A stretch of 49,000 bases of DNA from Gemmatimonadota bacterium (GCA_018672475.1 JABHFS010000192.1:1-49000), one strand, 5' to 3'; positions 24,545 to 33,650 are shown, numbered from the stretch's first letter. Made by a program: numbers and translations. The notes: generated by a model from the letters alone, not told the origin.

Positions 24545-25710
24545 TCCGCTGCGGCAACCTTCTGCAATACGTAGACCGCCGGGAAAATGCCGCCGGTCTC
24601 CACCACCCGCTCCTCTATGGTCTTGAATAGACCCAACTGGACTAGGCCGCGATAAAATTCCGTGCGCTTGAATACTATGATAACCAGCATCCCATCTTCG
24701 TCCAACAAAGTCCAACATTCCTGTAAGATTCGTCGGTAGAAACGGTAAAAATTCAGATGTTGGCCAAAGCGGATCCCGTAGGGCGGATTGGTGACGATCG
24801 CACCGAAGCGCCCCGCCGGATACGCCGCGCTCAATTTGCGCGCATCGCCCTGCGAAAGATGCAAACGATCTTCAATCCCCTCTGCCACGGCGTTCACACG
24901 CGTCCCCTCGACCGCACGCGCGTCGATATCGCAGCCGTGCAGTTCCAGGTGCGGGTAGAGCTGCGCCGCCTCGATAAGGATCGTGCCCGAACCACAGAAC
25001 GGGTCGAGCAGGGCACCTTTGGCGTCCGGCCGCAACTGCGCCCATTGCAGCAGCGCGTAAGCCACCGGAGCCTTGAGCGCGGCGCGCGGTGAGCTACGCC
25101 GCTGATAGCGATTGCTCAAGGCCTTTTTGCTCAATTGCAAACCGACTAAACAAATGCGGTCGTAAACGTCGACGCGAATATTGACGTCGTGGTTTTCTAG
25201 ATCCACCGCGCACCCGTATTTTCGCTGCAACACCGTGCCTGCCGCTCGCTGTACATCCATACTGGTAAAAAGATGATGCCCTGTGCGCTTGGTGGTCACG
25301 CGAAACTTTTTCGCCTCCACCATAGCTCCAACGGTTAAAGCTTCCAGCTCGCGCTCAATCTGCCGCAAGTCGTGCTCTCCATACAACAATGCAAATCCGT
25401 GCAGCGGAATCTGCACGTGATGCACCGAGCGCATCTGCAGCACGATCGCTTCCAGCGATGGCAAATGCCCCTCGCATTCCGCCAACACCTGCCCGCCAAA
25501 CCCGAAGGGCTTTTTGACAACCTGGACAATGCCAATTTCCGCCTCTTGCAGCCGCTGAGCCAATTCGCTCTCAACCACGCTCTCCAAGCCCGGATTGGTC
25601 GTAAAAAACAACCGCGTCCCATTGGGATCCGCTGCGCCGAGCAGTATATCCGGCGCGCCGGTTTGCCCATTCCCCGCCCGCTCGCTACTATCGCCTGTAT
25701 CCATAGCCAT
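24526..25710 (-). CDS. THUMP domain class I SAM-dependent RNA methyltransferase (Trm14/RlmL-like)
   Basis: The product of about 394 residues starts with an N-terminal ferredoxin-like and THUMP region (about 30-190: FTTNPGLESVVESEL, KFRVTTKRTGHHLFTSMDVQ). A Rossmann methyltransferase follows, with DPFCGSGT at about 236-243 and NPPYG near 308. NPPY is the N2-guanine and N6-adenine methylation motif. THUMP binds RNA, so the target is tRNA or 23S rRNA guanine. The open frame begins with TTG at 25740, but the ATG at 25710 is more likely. It faces the DUF1643 gene with a short divergent gap. Confidence 0.9.
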   Translation of the reverse strand: MAMDTGDSSERAGNGQTGAPDILLGAADPNGTRLFFTTNPGLESVVESELAQRLQEAEIGIVQVVKKPFGFGGQVLAECEGHLPSLEAIVLQMRSVHHVQIPLHGFALLYGEHDLRQIERELEALTVGAMVEAKKFRVTTKRTGHHLFTSMDVQRAAGTVLQRKYGCAVDLENHDVNIRVDVYDRICLVGLQLSKKALSNRYQRRSSPRAALKAPVAYALLQWAQLRPDAKGALLDPFCGSGTILIEAAQLYPHLELHGCDIDARAVEGTRVNAVAEGIEDRLHLSQGDARKLSAAYPAGRFGAIVTNPPYGIRFGQHLNFYRFYRRILQECWTLLDEDGMLVIIVFKRTEFYRGLVQLGLFKTIEERVVETGGIFPAVYVLQKVAAADQPAIE

Positions 25711-25743
25711 AAAACATAGCCCAATGCCCTTCTGAAGCAAACC

Positions 25744-26289
25744 ATGTCAGAGACCGCACCCCTGCTCTACGATATCTACCTCACCGCCGCCAACAACACC
25801 CTGCGCTACGCCCTCGGTCGCGGCAGCAACCGCCCCCTGCTCATCATCGGTCTCAACCCCAGCACCGCGAATCAATACACCCGCGACCAGACCCTCACTC
25901 GCGTCGAGCACTTCAGCCGCCGCCGCGCCAATGGCCTGATCATGTGCAACCTCTACCCCCTGCGCGCCACCGACCCCGACGACCTGCCGAAGAAAGCAGA
26001 TCCCAACCTGATCCGTCAAAATACCGACCACATCTTAAACTTGGCACAGAAAATTAAAAAACCCGAAATCTGGGCTGCATGGGGCGATCCAATCGACAAG
26101 CGGTCCTATCTCGCCGAGAGCTTGAATCACCTACACACCGCGCTCGCTCGACTCGCTCCTCGTTGGATACAATCCGGCCCCACAACCGTAAAAGGCCATC
26201 CCCGCCACCCATCTAGATTGGCTTATAAAAATCGATTCTCCGCTTTCGACATAGGCGCTTATCTCGCCGATCTCAATCACGGGTCATAG
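25744..26289 (+). CDS. DUF1643 domain-containing protein
   Basis: The 181-residue soluble protein matches DUF1643 by the segments LLIIGLNPSTAN and IMCNLYPLRATDPDDL, then EIWAAWGDP and the C-terminal GHPRHPSRLAY. The fold and function of the family are not established; it resembles uracil-DNA-glycosylase-type proteins in the GLNPS and GHPxHP motifs, which is only a similarity I see. No operon partner follows. The start codon lies 33 bp from the divergent methyltransferase start. Confidence 0.85.
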   Translation: MSETAPLLYDIYLTAANNTLRYALGRGSNRPLLIIGLNPSTANQYTRDQTLTRVEHFSRRRANGLIMCNLYPLRATDPDDLPKKADPNLIRQNTDHILNLAQKIKKPEIWAAWGDPIDKRSYLAESLNHLHTALARLAPRWIQSGPTTVKGHPRHPSRLAYKNRFSAFDIGAYLADLNHGS

Positions 26290-26609
26290 TGCTCCGAGCA
26301 TAACACGACCTGCAAAAACAGAGCACGAATAGAACAGGCCCCCACTCCGATCCAAGCATAGCGGAGGGCCGGGGAACTGCCGCAGGGCCAATCTCTCCCC
26401 AAGGTCACCGGTTGAACTATATCGCCCCCCACTCCCGAGGTAAGCGCGCCGCCGCTGCGTTACCTCCGCAAGCTTATAAGGCCGCCTTGGCTTTGCCCGA
26501 AGGTAGCCCCCCGGCCCGCAGCGTGAGCCCCACTTCTGGATACCTTGCCCCCTAGACCCTATACTACCAACAAGCAATAAATACTCCCTTAGGCCCAGAG
26601 AAGCATACC
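26290..26609. other. Non-coding region with hairpin and divergent repeat B copy
   Basis: No gene is seen. A hairpin with internal loop (CCCC and CTCCG at 26340-26349 against CGGAG and GGGG at 26362-26374) lies 50 bp after the DUF1643 gene and may end its transcript. From about 26440 to 26534 there is a diverged copy of repeat family B. Confidence 0.5.
26440..26534 (+). repeat. Dispersed repeat family B, divergent copy 3
   Basis: The segment shares the 3' half of the family with 35890-35971: CGCTGCGTTACCTCCG, then GGCCGCCTTGGC, AGCCCCCC and GCAGCGTGAG. Paired segments TACCTCCG and CGAAGGTA can form a stem at the place where copy 2 pairs CTCCGAG with CTCGGAG. The primary sequence differs but a stem is kept. 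Confidence 0.45.
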
Positions 26610-28448
26610 ATGCAACGCGCCCTGCAAAAAAAGCTCATCGGCCCGCAAGCCCAACGCGAACTGCTCGCCTTCCTCGGCAACCACCTCCCGCACTTCAAAA
26701 CTCCCGTCTCCGCCGCCGCCTGGCGCAAAAAAGCCCCAACTCTGCGCGGCGAAATGCTCGCCCTATTCTTCCGTGGCCATCCCACAGGCCTGCTCACCGA
26801 AAAAACGCAAGTCCACTGGGGCGATCGCATCCAGACCGGCCAAGGTTATATCATTCGCAAACTGCGCTACGAAGGCTATCCCGGCCTCTGGGTCCCCGCT
26901 TTACTCTACGAACCCAGCGACCTGAGAAGCCCGGCCCCCGTCGTGCTCAATCCCAACGGCCACCACGCCGGCGGCAAAGCCATGGACTACAAACAGGCCC
27001 GCTGCATCAACCTCGCCAAACGCGGCATGCTGGCACTGAGCACTGAGTTTATCGGCATGGGGGAATTGCGTGCCGACGCCGAACACAATCGCATTGCGCA
27101 CTTAGACCTCTGCGGTGTCGCCGGCATCGGCGTGTTCTATCTACTGATGAAACGCGGCCTCGACGTCTTGCTTACTCACCCCAAAGCCGACCCCGAGCGC
27201 ACCGCCATGACGGGCCTTTCCGGCGGCGGCTGGCAAACGGCCCTGCTCTCGGCATTGGACGAACGCGTCAAAGTCGTTGTCCCCGTCGCTGGTCATTCGC
27301 CCGTCTGGCAGCGCAGCGGCTGTATCGAAGACATCGGCGACCAGGAACAATGCCCGAGCGATCTGTGCAGCGTCGCCGATTACGACGAGCTTTCCGCGCT
27401 CTTTGCCCCGCGCCCGACCCTGCTTATCTACAACCGCAACGACACCTGCTGCTTCCAGACCAAACGCACGCGCAAGTCCATTTACGAGCCGATCTATCCC
27501 GTATTCGAATTACTCGGCGCCAGCGACAAGCTCGCCTTCTACGACAACACCGACCCCGGCACCCATAATTACGAATCCGACAACCGCCGCCAGCTCTATA
27601 AATTTCTCGAGCAACAATTCGGTCTCGATACATCCGACGGCGACCTGCCCTGGCGCGACGAATTACTGAGCGAAGAGCAACTCAACGTCGGACTGCCGCC
27701 GGACAACGCCACCTTGCATTCCATTGCGCAAGAAGCATTGCGCAACATCAGGACGCGCAAACAAAAAACACGCACCCCCATAGCAGCGCGTAAAGAGTTA
27801 TCCGAGTTGATCAAACTCCCCCGCCCGACAAAGACAAAGCTGCAGAAAGTCGGTGCCGCGCAAAAACGCCGCGACTGCACCGTGCAACACTACCTACTTA
27901 GCCTTGGCGACACGTGGACCTTACCCCTAACCGAATTCTCGCCACCGCGCGCAAAAGCCTGCGAATTGCTCATCGCCGACGGCGGCCGAGCCTCGACCAG
28001 CGCCAAAATCAACGCCGCGCTAGCGCAAAAGCGCCGGGTCTTCGCCGCGGACATCTTCGGCACCGGCGAGCTACACGCCGACCCGCGTCACCACATGCTC
28101 ATCGCCACTGCCGGCCAACGACCTTTGGGCGTGCAAGTCGGCCAGGTGCTGCTCCTACTCGATGCGCTCAGCGAAAGACACAGCGCTCCGCACATAACAG
28201 CACAAGGCCAGGTCGTCTCGATCATCGCCCTCTTCGCCGCGGCGTTAAAACCCAAAAGCGTCGCCTCGCTAACGAGTAACACCCTGCTCGATACGCTCAG
28301 CCGCCTCGTAGACTGGCCCCTGTCCTATGCCAGCGCGCCGTCGCTGTTTTGCTTTGGCCTGCTCGCCGAATTCGATTTGCCGGATCTTATCGCACTGTCC
28401 GCACCGGTACCGTTGCACGACGAAAACCGCGGCCCTCTGCGCCCCTAA
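26610..28448 (+). CDS. Acetylxylan-esterase-like alpha/beta hydrolase with a degenerate second domain copy
   Basis: The 612-residue protein carries a complete hydrolase in residues about 60-340. It has a GLSGGGW elbow with Ser204, Asp278 in YNRND and His319 in PGTHNY, fitting a catalytic triad. LNPNGHH and FIGMGELRAD precede it. The second half repeats part of this: CELLIADGG in place of VVLNPNGHH, and IFGTGELHADPRHH in place of FIGMGELRADAEHN. It lacks a Ser elbow (TAQGQVV) and the His. No signal peptide is seen. It likely deacylates a sugar or related ester. The end is 4 bp from the next gene, so the two are co-transcribed. Confidence 0.8.
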   Translation: MQRALQKKLIGPQAQRELLAFLGNHLPHFKTPVSAAAWRKKAPTLRGEMLALFFRGHPTGLLTEKTQVHWGDRIQTGQGYIIRKLRYEGYPGLWVPALLYEPSDLRSPAPVVLNPNGHHAGGKAMDYKQARCINLAKRGMLALSTEFIGMGELRADAEHNRIAHLDLCGVAGIGVFYLLMKRGLDVLLTHPKADPERTAMTGLSGGGWQTALLSALDERVKVVVPVAGHSPVWQRSGCIEDIGDQEQCPSDLCSVADYDELSALFAPRPTLLIYNRNDTCCFQTKRTRKSIYEPIYPVFELLGASDKLAFYDNTDPGTHNYESDNRRQLYKFLEQQFGLDTSDGDLPWRDELLSEEQLNVGLPPDNATLHSIAQEALRNIRTRKQKTRTPIAARKELSELIKLPRPTKTKLQKVGAAQKRRDCTVQHYLLSLGDTWTLPLTEFSPPRAKACELLIADGGRASTSAKINAALAQKRRVFAADIFGTGELHADPRHHMLIATAGQRPLGVQVGQVLLLLDALSERHSAPHITAQGQVVSIIALFAAALKPKSVASLTSNTLLDTLSRLVDWPLSYASAPSLFCFGLLAEFDLPDLIALSAPVPLHDENRGPLRP

Positions 28449-28452
28449 AATC

Positions 28453-29748
28453 ATGCGCCTTATCGGCCCGCTCGCTATCGCCCTCAGCTTCGCCCTGATG
28501 TGCCTGCAAGTCGAACCCTTCGCCACGTTCTTCTATCTCTTCGCCTGGTTCGGGCTAATCCTCACTTTCGACCAGCTCATCCGCGCACGCGAAGGCCATT
28601 CGCTCATAGCCCATTGCCAAGTAGGCGGTAGCGCCTTGTTGTTATTCTGGTCGTCCGTCTGCTGGTTCTTCTTCGAACTGATCAACTTCCGTCTCGACAA
28701 CTGGTACTATGTCTTCGTCACCGACCAACCCGCCCTGCGCCTGCTCAGCACCTTTCTCGCCTTCGCCACCGTCTTCCCCGGCATCTTCTGGATCGAGCAT
28801 TATCTGCACTTGCGCGGCGTCTGCACCGATACCCGTTGGCGCCCACTGCGCTTCTCCTCGCGCGGTCTCTATCTATTGCAATTGCTCGGCGTGCTCTCGC
28901 TGGCCCTGCCTCTAGCCTGGCCGCGTTATTTCTTCCCGCTGATCTGGGGGGCGCTGATCCTGCTCATCGCCCCCATAAACTACCGCCACGGCCTCGACGG
29001 CTACCTGCGCCAGCTCGAACGCGGCGACTACGGACAGACCCTGCGCCTGCTCTTAGCCGGCCTTATCACCGGGCTATGTTGGGAGTTTTTTAACTTCTGG
29101 GCGCGAGCCAAGTGGATCTACACCGTACCCTTCTTCGACGAGCTCAAACTCTTCGAAATGCCGGTAGCCGGTTTTTTGGGTTTCCCGCCCTTCGCCGTCG
29201 AATGCGCCATCGTATACCGGCTATTGGTCTGGCACCGGCTAGCGCCGGCTTTTGGCGCTTATCGAAAACAAAAACCGCAGCCCACCTCGACGACCATCCG
29301 CGCCGGGCTAATTATCGCAGCCCTGCTCTCAGCCCTGAGCGTCGACTACTATATGGAGCGGTGGACCATCACTTCGGTCACGCCACGCGTCGAACGCATC
29401 GAATTCCTGGACAAAGCAACCTTAGCAATGCTGCACCGACACGACATTCACCACCTCACACAACTTGAAGGTTGGCAAGCGTACACCCTCTGGCCGGTGT
29501 TGCAAAAAGAATTAAACGCACAGCAATACGCCGATTTACAACGCATCGCCGCGCTTTATTTGCACCAGGGCATCGGCGTAGATTATGGCAATTGGCTGAT
29601 CCAGAGCGACATTGCATCCCTGAGCAAATTGGCCGCCCTTTCGCCGGTGCAAATACTCGAAAAAATGGCCAACGCAAAACCCGGAGAACCACTACCGCCC
29701 CAAGCCAAGGTTCACGTATGGATCCGCCGCGCCGACCATAGTCCTTAA
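28453..29748 (+). CDS. Polytopic membrane protein with C-terminal helix-hairpin-helix-like domain
   Basis: The 431-residue protein has about eight to nine hydrophobic segments between residues 5 and 305. A soluble C-terminal tail of about 120 residues follows. The tail ends with YLHQGIGVDYGNWL then ASLSKLAALSPVQILEKM, which has the rhythm of DUF4332-type helix-hairpin-helix domains. The ATG at 28453 is chosen because the 5' extension of the frame lies inside the upstream hydrolase. I know no function for the membrane part. Being in one transcript with an esterase-like enzyme may mean a role in handling its substrate. Confidence 0.75.
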   Translation: MRLIGPLAIALSFALMCLQVEPFATFFYLFAWFGLILTFDQLIRAREGHSLIAHCQVGGSALLLFWSSVCWFFFELINFRLDNWYYVFVTDQPALRLLSTFLAFATVFPGIFWIEHYLHLRGVCTDTRWRPLRFSSRGLYLLQLLGVLSLALPLAWPRYFFPLIWGALILLIAPINYRHGLDGYLRQLERGDYGQTLRLLLAGLITGLCWEFFNFWARAKWIYTVPFFDELKLFEMPVAGFLGFPPFAVECAIVYRLLVWHRLAPAFGAYRKQKPQPTSTTIRAGLIIAALLSALSVDYYMERWTITSVTPRVERIEFLDKATLAMLHRHDIHHLTQLEGWQAYTLWPVLQKELNAQQYADLQRIAALYLHQGIGVDYGNWLIQSDIASLSKLAALSPVQILEKMANAKPGEPLPPQAKVHVWIRRADHSP

Positions 29749-29889
29749 TTACAGTACATACCTCAATAGAAACCACTGCGGTTTCCAAGACCCGATCGAG
29801 ATCATAGTTAACACGAACCACTCAAGTTTCCAAGATAGACTCTTGCGGCGAGATAAAAGGGTATTTCAAGATAGACGGGGCAAAATAAA

Positions 29890-29913
29890 ACCGCCCGGCG
29901 GCATCCGAGCGGT
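29890..29913 (-). terminator. Rho-independent terminator for the MetE-like gene
   Basis: Read on the minus strand, ACCGCTCGG, loop ATGCCG, then CCGGGCGGT followed by TTTTATTTTG. The stem is 9 bp with one mismatch, and the T-tract follows directly. It lies 90 bp after the minus-strand gene ending at 30003. Confidence 0.75.
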
Positions 29914-29937
29914 ACCATACTAAACAATCTCCTAGGT

Positions 29938-29963
29938 CGAAAGTGCGGACATCCGCACTTTCG
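29938..29963. other. Perfect 26-bp palindrome between convergent genes
   Basis: CGAAAGTGCGGA pairs with TCCGCACTTTCG around a two-base centre. No T-tract follows on either strand, so it is not a standard intrinsic terminator. It lies between two convergent transcription units and could be a bidirectional transcription barrier or a dimeric protein's binding site. Confidence 0.6.
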
Positions 29964-30002
29964 GGCAAAACCATAGCCTTACAACATTTCGCCGCCTAAT
30001 CC

Positions 30003-31082
30003 CTAGCCATATTTATCCCGCAACCGCCGCGCCGCCTCCACCTCATTTTTGAGCTTGGCGTATACCTCGTCGATATCCACTTTTGCCGCCGAGCCGGGAG
30101 CAAAGCCGCAATCCGGGTTGAGCACCACCCGCTCCGGCGCCAAATATTGCAAGGCCTGCTCCACTCTAGCGACAATCGTCTCCGGTGAATCGACCTCGCC
30201 CGGATGCACCCCCACACAGCCCAAGCCAATCTCGAAATCCTCGCGCAACGCCTTAAAGACCTCTGCGTCACCCGCGCCCGGGCTGGTAAATTCCATCGTC
30301 AGATGGTGCACTTTGAGACGATTGAGATACGCGATAATCGGGTCATAGCCACCAGTGTGGCAGGCTTCGCCCCTGACCCGTGCGCCCGCCCGGCGGCACA
30401 AATGCACGGCCAAACGCACGCCCGTAGCCCCCTCAACCACCGCGTTGGTCATATCCGCCGCAAAAGCCGCCTCCGCCTCGGGATCGTCATACCCGGCGCG
30501 CACCTCGTCGTCGACAAACAGGCACAGATGCGGGTCATCGATCTGCACGATATCGACGCCGGCCTCGCACAACAACTGCAGTTCACGACGCAAAATCGGC
30601 ACGCAGGCCTCAACGAATGCATTGCGGGTCGCATAAGCCGCCCGCGACTGTTCCGCGTCCCACATCCGCTCGCCCAACAGCGCCGGTGCCGGCAATGTGG
30701 CCTTGATCTTACGCGAAGTGATACTCTTGAGAAATTCGATTTCCCGCGCGATAAAACCCGCATCCTTCGACGCCAACTCGCCCGTGACGATAGTCCATGG
30801 CCTACCGTCGGCGGGGTTGCGTCCCACCTCGAAACCATGCGCCAATTCGGCGATCACCCCGATATACGAGGCGCGCCGCCACTCGCCGTCGGTCACCACA
30901 TCGAGCCCCGCTTCCTCCTGCAGGGCCACCGCGTAGGACACGGCCGCGTCCATTACCTGACCTAATCGTTCAACGCTCATTGGCCGCTCGCCCATCACCG
31001 CCTCGCGCACAAAGTCCGGCCGCGGCAAAGAACCGACCACCGCCGCAGGGAAAAGCGTACCATAGTGTTCAAGTGTCGACAT
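30003..31082 (-). CDS. Cobalamin-independent methionine synthase-like (MetE C-domain/UROD fold) protein
   Basis: The 359-residue protein matches only the C-terminal catalytic barrel of MetE. It starts with AAVVGSLPRPDFVREA. It has VDIVQIDDPHL where MetE has DIIQIDEPAL, and HLCRRAGARV where MetE has the zinc-binding HxC. CVGVHPGEVDSPE and LNPDCGF follow, so Zn ligands His, Cys and the late Cys are present. Such short MetE-like proteins transfer methyl groups to thiols or act in other pathways. The ATG at 31082 is preferred: the upstream stop and the start form TAATATG behind GGAG. The frame is open a further 21 codons upstream, inside the nucleotidyltransferase gene. Confidence 0.88.
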   Translation of the reverse strand: MSTLEHYGTLFPAAVVGSLPRPDFVREAVMGERPMSVERLGQVMDAAVSYAVALQEEAGLDVVTDGEWRRASYIGVIAELAHGFEVGRNPADGRPWTIVTGELASKDAGFIAREIEFLKSITSRKIKATLPAPALLGERMWDAEQSRAAYATRNAFVEACVPILRRELQLLCEAGVDIVQIDDPHLCLFVDDEVRAGYDDPEAEAAFAADMTNAVVEGATGVRLAVHLCRRAGARVRGEACHTGGYDPIIAYLNRLKVHHLTMEFTSPGAGDAEVFKALREDFEIGLGCVGVHPGEVDSPETIVARVEQALQYLAPERVVLNPDCGFAPGSAAKVDIDEVYAKLKNEVEAARRLRDKYG

Positions 31083-31083
31083 A

Positions 31084-31848
31084 TTAAACTCCGTATTCGC
31101 CGGGCCAACGCTCATTGGCCAACGCGAAATCCTCTTCGGTGTCAATTTCCATATACTCGCCGTCGGTGGCCACCATGTGAAAAGGCGAACCCACAGCCAA
31201 CATTTCCTGATAGAGATGGATCAGATAAGCCTTCGCGAAGGGCGTGTCGTCCTTCCAAATCTTGCCATCGTATTCAGCTTTCATTCGATGATAACTTCCT
31301 TGTAAAGACTTCGCACCCTCCGCGCTAAACCGCGCTACGCCGATATACTCTCCGCTCGCCTCCGACGAGGCAATTGCACGATTGACCTGCAACACCCGAT
31401 CACCTTCGACCACGACTTTTTCGGCATCGTCTTCGGGATGCTGGCTGCGATTGACATAACGCGCCCGCCAGTCAGTATCGACGCAAAGTGCGATATCCCC
31501 CTCGTGCTGCAACGCCCGTTCGACTACCGCCGGACGGTAGAGAATATCCGCGTAGGAACAGACAAAGCCATCGGCCATATATTCCTCGGCGCAAAAGAGC
31601 GACGCGAGAATATTGTTGTTCGGCCAATCGGCGTTGTCGCAATAAACAAGTTGCGGATAATCGGCCTTGATCTGCTCAATGCGGTAACCGCCGATGAAAA
31701 TAGGCGTTTCCAACCCGGCCTCAGCCAGCGCTTCAAGCATCCAGTCGAGAATGCGCCGCCCGCCGATGGGCGCGTAACATTTTGGCTGCTCGTCGGTCAG
31801 GGCTTTGAGTCTACTGCCGCGGCCGGCGCCGATTATAATGGGGCGCAA
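31084..31848 (-). CDS. Sugar or choline nucleotidyltransferase (NTP_transferase family)
   Basis: The 254-residue protein begins with IIIGAGRGSRLKALT, the GxGxRL nucleotide-binding loop, then QPKCYAPIGG with the catalytic Lys. SYADILYRPAV contains the Asp that binds the metal. Size and the later segment NILASLFCAEEYM resemble LicC/PntC-like CTP:phosphocholine or phosphonate cytidylyltransferases more than the larger glucose-1-phosphate enzymes. It is translationally coupled to the MetE-like gene, an uncommon pairing. AT-rich DNA upstream (31900-32000) probably holds its promoter. Confidence 0.87.
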   Translation of the reverse strand: MRPIIIGAGRGSRLKALTDEQPKCYAPIGGRRILDWMLEALAEAGLETPIFIGGYRIEQIKADYPQLVYCDNADWPNNNILASLFCAEEYMADGFVCSYADILYRPAVVERALQHEGDIALCVDTDWRARYVNRSQHPEDDAEKVVVEGDRVLQVNRAIASSEASGEYIGVARFSAEGAKSLQGSYHRMKAEYDGKIWKDDTPFAKAYLIHLYQEMLAVGSPFHMVATDGEYMEIDTEEDFALANERWPGEYGV

Positions 31849-32500
31849 AGACTAGCTCCTCTGGTTTGGTTACGGAGAATATAAAGCCAGTTAGAGATTG
31901 GTGACAGGGAAGCTTATGCGTCAATTTACAGTTGTTGCCAAAAAAATTAATCTTGTCACGTTTTTTCAATATCCGTGTCTTAATAAAATTCGTCACAACA
32001 CCGCATTGAATCGCGTACGCGGGGCCACGGGATGGGGGCTCAACTCCTGTCGTGCCATGCGGTGCATGGCGAGCCATTCTGGGCACCACTGTATATAGCT
32101 CGTCATGCGCAGCCTCTGTCATTGCGCTACGTGGCGCCGGGGCTTATACCTTGTTGCCTCGCTGCACATCGCTAGCTCTTTCCATTATATAGAACAGCCC
32201 ACCAACTCCAGCCGGATACCAGCAAGCCTTCTTTTTATGCTCCACCCTTATTTTATAGGATCAGCGAATACCATCCAAGTCTCCGAGGTTCGTTGGCAGG
32301 ATGCGACGCAGGCGGTTTTTAGGGTGGTGGCGGGGTAAAAGGACCTGGCGGGAAGTGGTCGCGAAGGCGAAGCGAGGGGCCCGGGGCCCGGGGACTACAA
32401 ACACCCGGGGGCCGCACCCCGGCAAAGGTCGGTCCGCACCCAAGTTGACAAGGTCTACCCGCCCCCTAGATTCTCCTTTCCCAACCCACAGGAGAAACCC
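31849..32500. other. Divergent intergenic region with repeat A copy 2
   Basis: No credible gene is present. AT-rich sequence fills 31890-32000. A perfect hairpin GCCATGC, loop GGT, GCATGGC lies at about 32054-32070. Repeat family A copy 2 lies at 32261-32421 in opposite orientation to copy 1. The final 40 bases lead to an AGGAG ribosome-binding site of the enolase-superfamily gene. Confidence 0.6.
32261..32421 (-). repeat. Dispersed repeat family A, copy 2
   Basis: Read on the minus strand this matches 4461-4632. Both have a CCCGGG-type stem around a GTTTGTAGTC-like loop, CCAGGTCCTTTTACCCCGCC, CTAAAAACCGCCTGCGTCGC and an ATTCGCT end. In this copy the first stem is longer (CCCGGGG with CCCGGG). 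Stem changes that keep pairing suggest the folded form matters. Confidence 0.65.
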
Positions 32501-33640
32501 ATGAAGATCAAAGACATCCGCCTGATTCCCCTCGTCGGCGCGACACCCGACGGCGGCTGGCAGGAAGGCGACGGAGAAGACGACAACCTGCACACGCTCG
32601 TAGAGGTCATCACCGACGAAGGCGTCGTCGGCCTCGGCAGTATCTTCACCTCGGCCAAGCTATCCGAAGGCGCGCTCGGTGTCTTGCGTCCGATGTTGAT
32701 TGGCGAGAGTGCCATCGAACCAGTGCGCGTCTGTGAAAAACTGCACCAGACGACCTTTTGGCAGGGCCGGGGCGGCTCGATTACGCATTTTATTTCCGGC
32801 ATCGACATCGCGCTCTGGGACATCTTCGGCAAAGTCACCAAACAACCCATCAGCCGCCTGCTCGGCGGCCGCTACCGCGACAAGATCAAACCCTACGGTT
32901 CGCTGATCATGCAAGAGCCGGATATTTTCCCGGCACGCCTGGAAGCAGCCGTCGAACGCGGTTTTCAGGCCATCAAAATAGGCTGGGGGCCCTTTGGTCG
33001 CGTCTCCGACAAGATGGACGAGGCCATCGTCAAAACTGCGCGCGAAACCGTCGGCCCCGACGTCGAGCTCATGGTCGATGCGGGCGGCTCGGACCGCTAC
33101 TGGCCGCACGGCTATAAATGGGCCTTGCAAACGGCGAAGATGCTCAAGCAATACGACGTGGTGTGGTTTGAGGAGGCGCTGCGCCCCGACGACCTGCAAG
33201 GTTATATCAAACTGACAGAAAACGCACCGCTGCCGATCACCTCCTGCGAGGTACTGACCCGCCGCCAATCCTTTATGCCCTGGATCGAGCAACGCGCCGT
33301 CGACTATATCCAACCCGATGTCACCAAGGTCGGCGGGCTCTCCGAGGAATACCGCATCGCGATGCACGCCTACGACCATTCAATCCTCTTCGTGCCGCAC
33401 GGTTGGAACACCGCAGTCGGTCTCGCCGCCGACTTACAACTAGTCGCCGCCGTGCCCACCGCGCGCTGGGTCGAATACATCACTCCCGCACCCTATGTCG
33501 AAGACATCGTCGCCGAACCTTTCACGCTCGATGCAGACGGCCTGCTCACCATCCCCGAGGCGCCGGGTTTGGGCGTCAAATGGAATAGCGACGGCGTCAA
33601 AGCCCACTCGGGCATGGAACTGACTCCATCGGATCTTTAA
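32501..33640 (+). CDS. Mandelate racemase/muconate lactonizing enzyme family dehydratase
   Basis: The 379-residue enolase-superfamily protein has a capping domain (1-125) and a barrel with Mg ligands Asp193 (LMVDAGG), Glu224 or 225 (VWFEEAL) and Glu250 (TSCEVL). Lys159 (AIKIGWG) and the Asp273/His300 pair (YIQPDVTKVGG, FVPHGWNT) are the expected acid/base residues. The His on the seventh strand and single Lys fit sugar-acid dehydratases such as gluconate or galactonate dehydratase better than lactonizing enzymes. A clear AGGAG precedes the ATG. It opens a three-gene operon with a Gfo/Idh/MocA oxidoreductase and a rhomboid protease. Confidence 0.9.
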   Translation: MKIKDIRLIPLVGATPDGGWQEGDGEDDNLHTLVEVITDEGVVGLGSIFTSAKLSEGALGVLRPMLIGESAIEPVRVCEKLHQTTFWQGRGGSITHFISGIDIALWDIFGKVTKQPISRLLGGRYRDKIKPYGSLIMQEPDIFPARLEAAVERGFQAIKIGWGPFGRVSDKMDEAIVKTARETVGPDVELMVDAGGSDRYWPHGYKWALQTAKMLKQYDVVWFEEALRPDDLQGYIKLTENAPLPITSCEVLTRRQSFMPWIEQRAVDYIQPDVTKVGGLSEEYRIAMHAYDHSILFVPHGWNTAVGLAADLQLVAAVPTARWVEYITPAPYVEDIVAEPFTLDADGLLTIPEAPGLGVKWNSDGVKAHSGMELTPSDL

Positions 33641-33650
33641 GGAAGCTGTT

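Noticed and set aside
31811..32122. Minus-strand frame of 103 codons upstream of the nucleotidyltransferase
   Set aside because: It has no ribosome-binding site, overlaps AT-rich non-coding DNA and a hairpin, and has no protein-like pattern.
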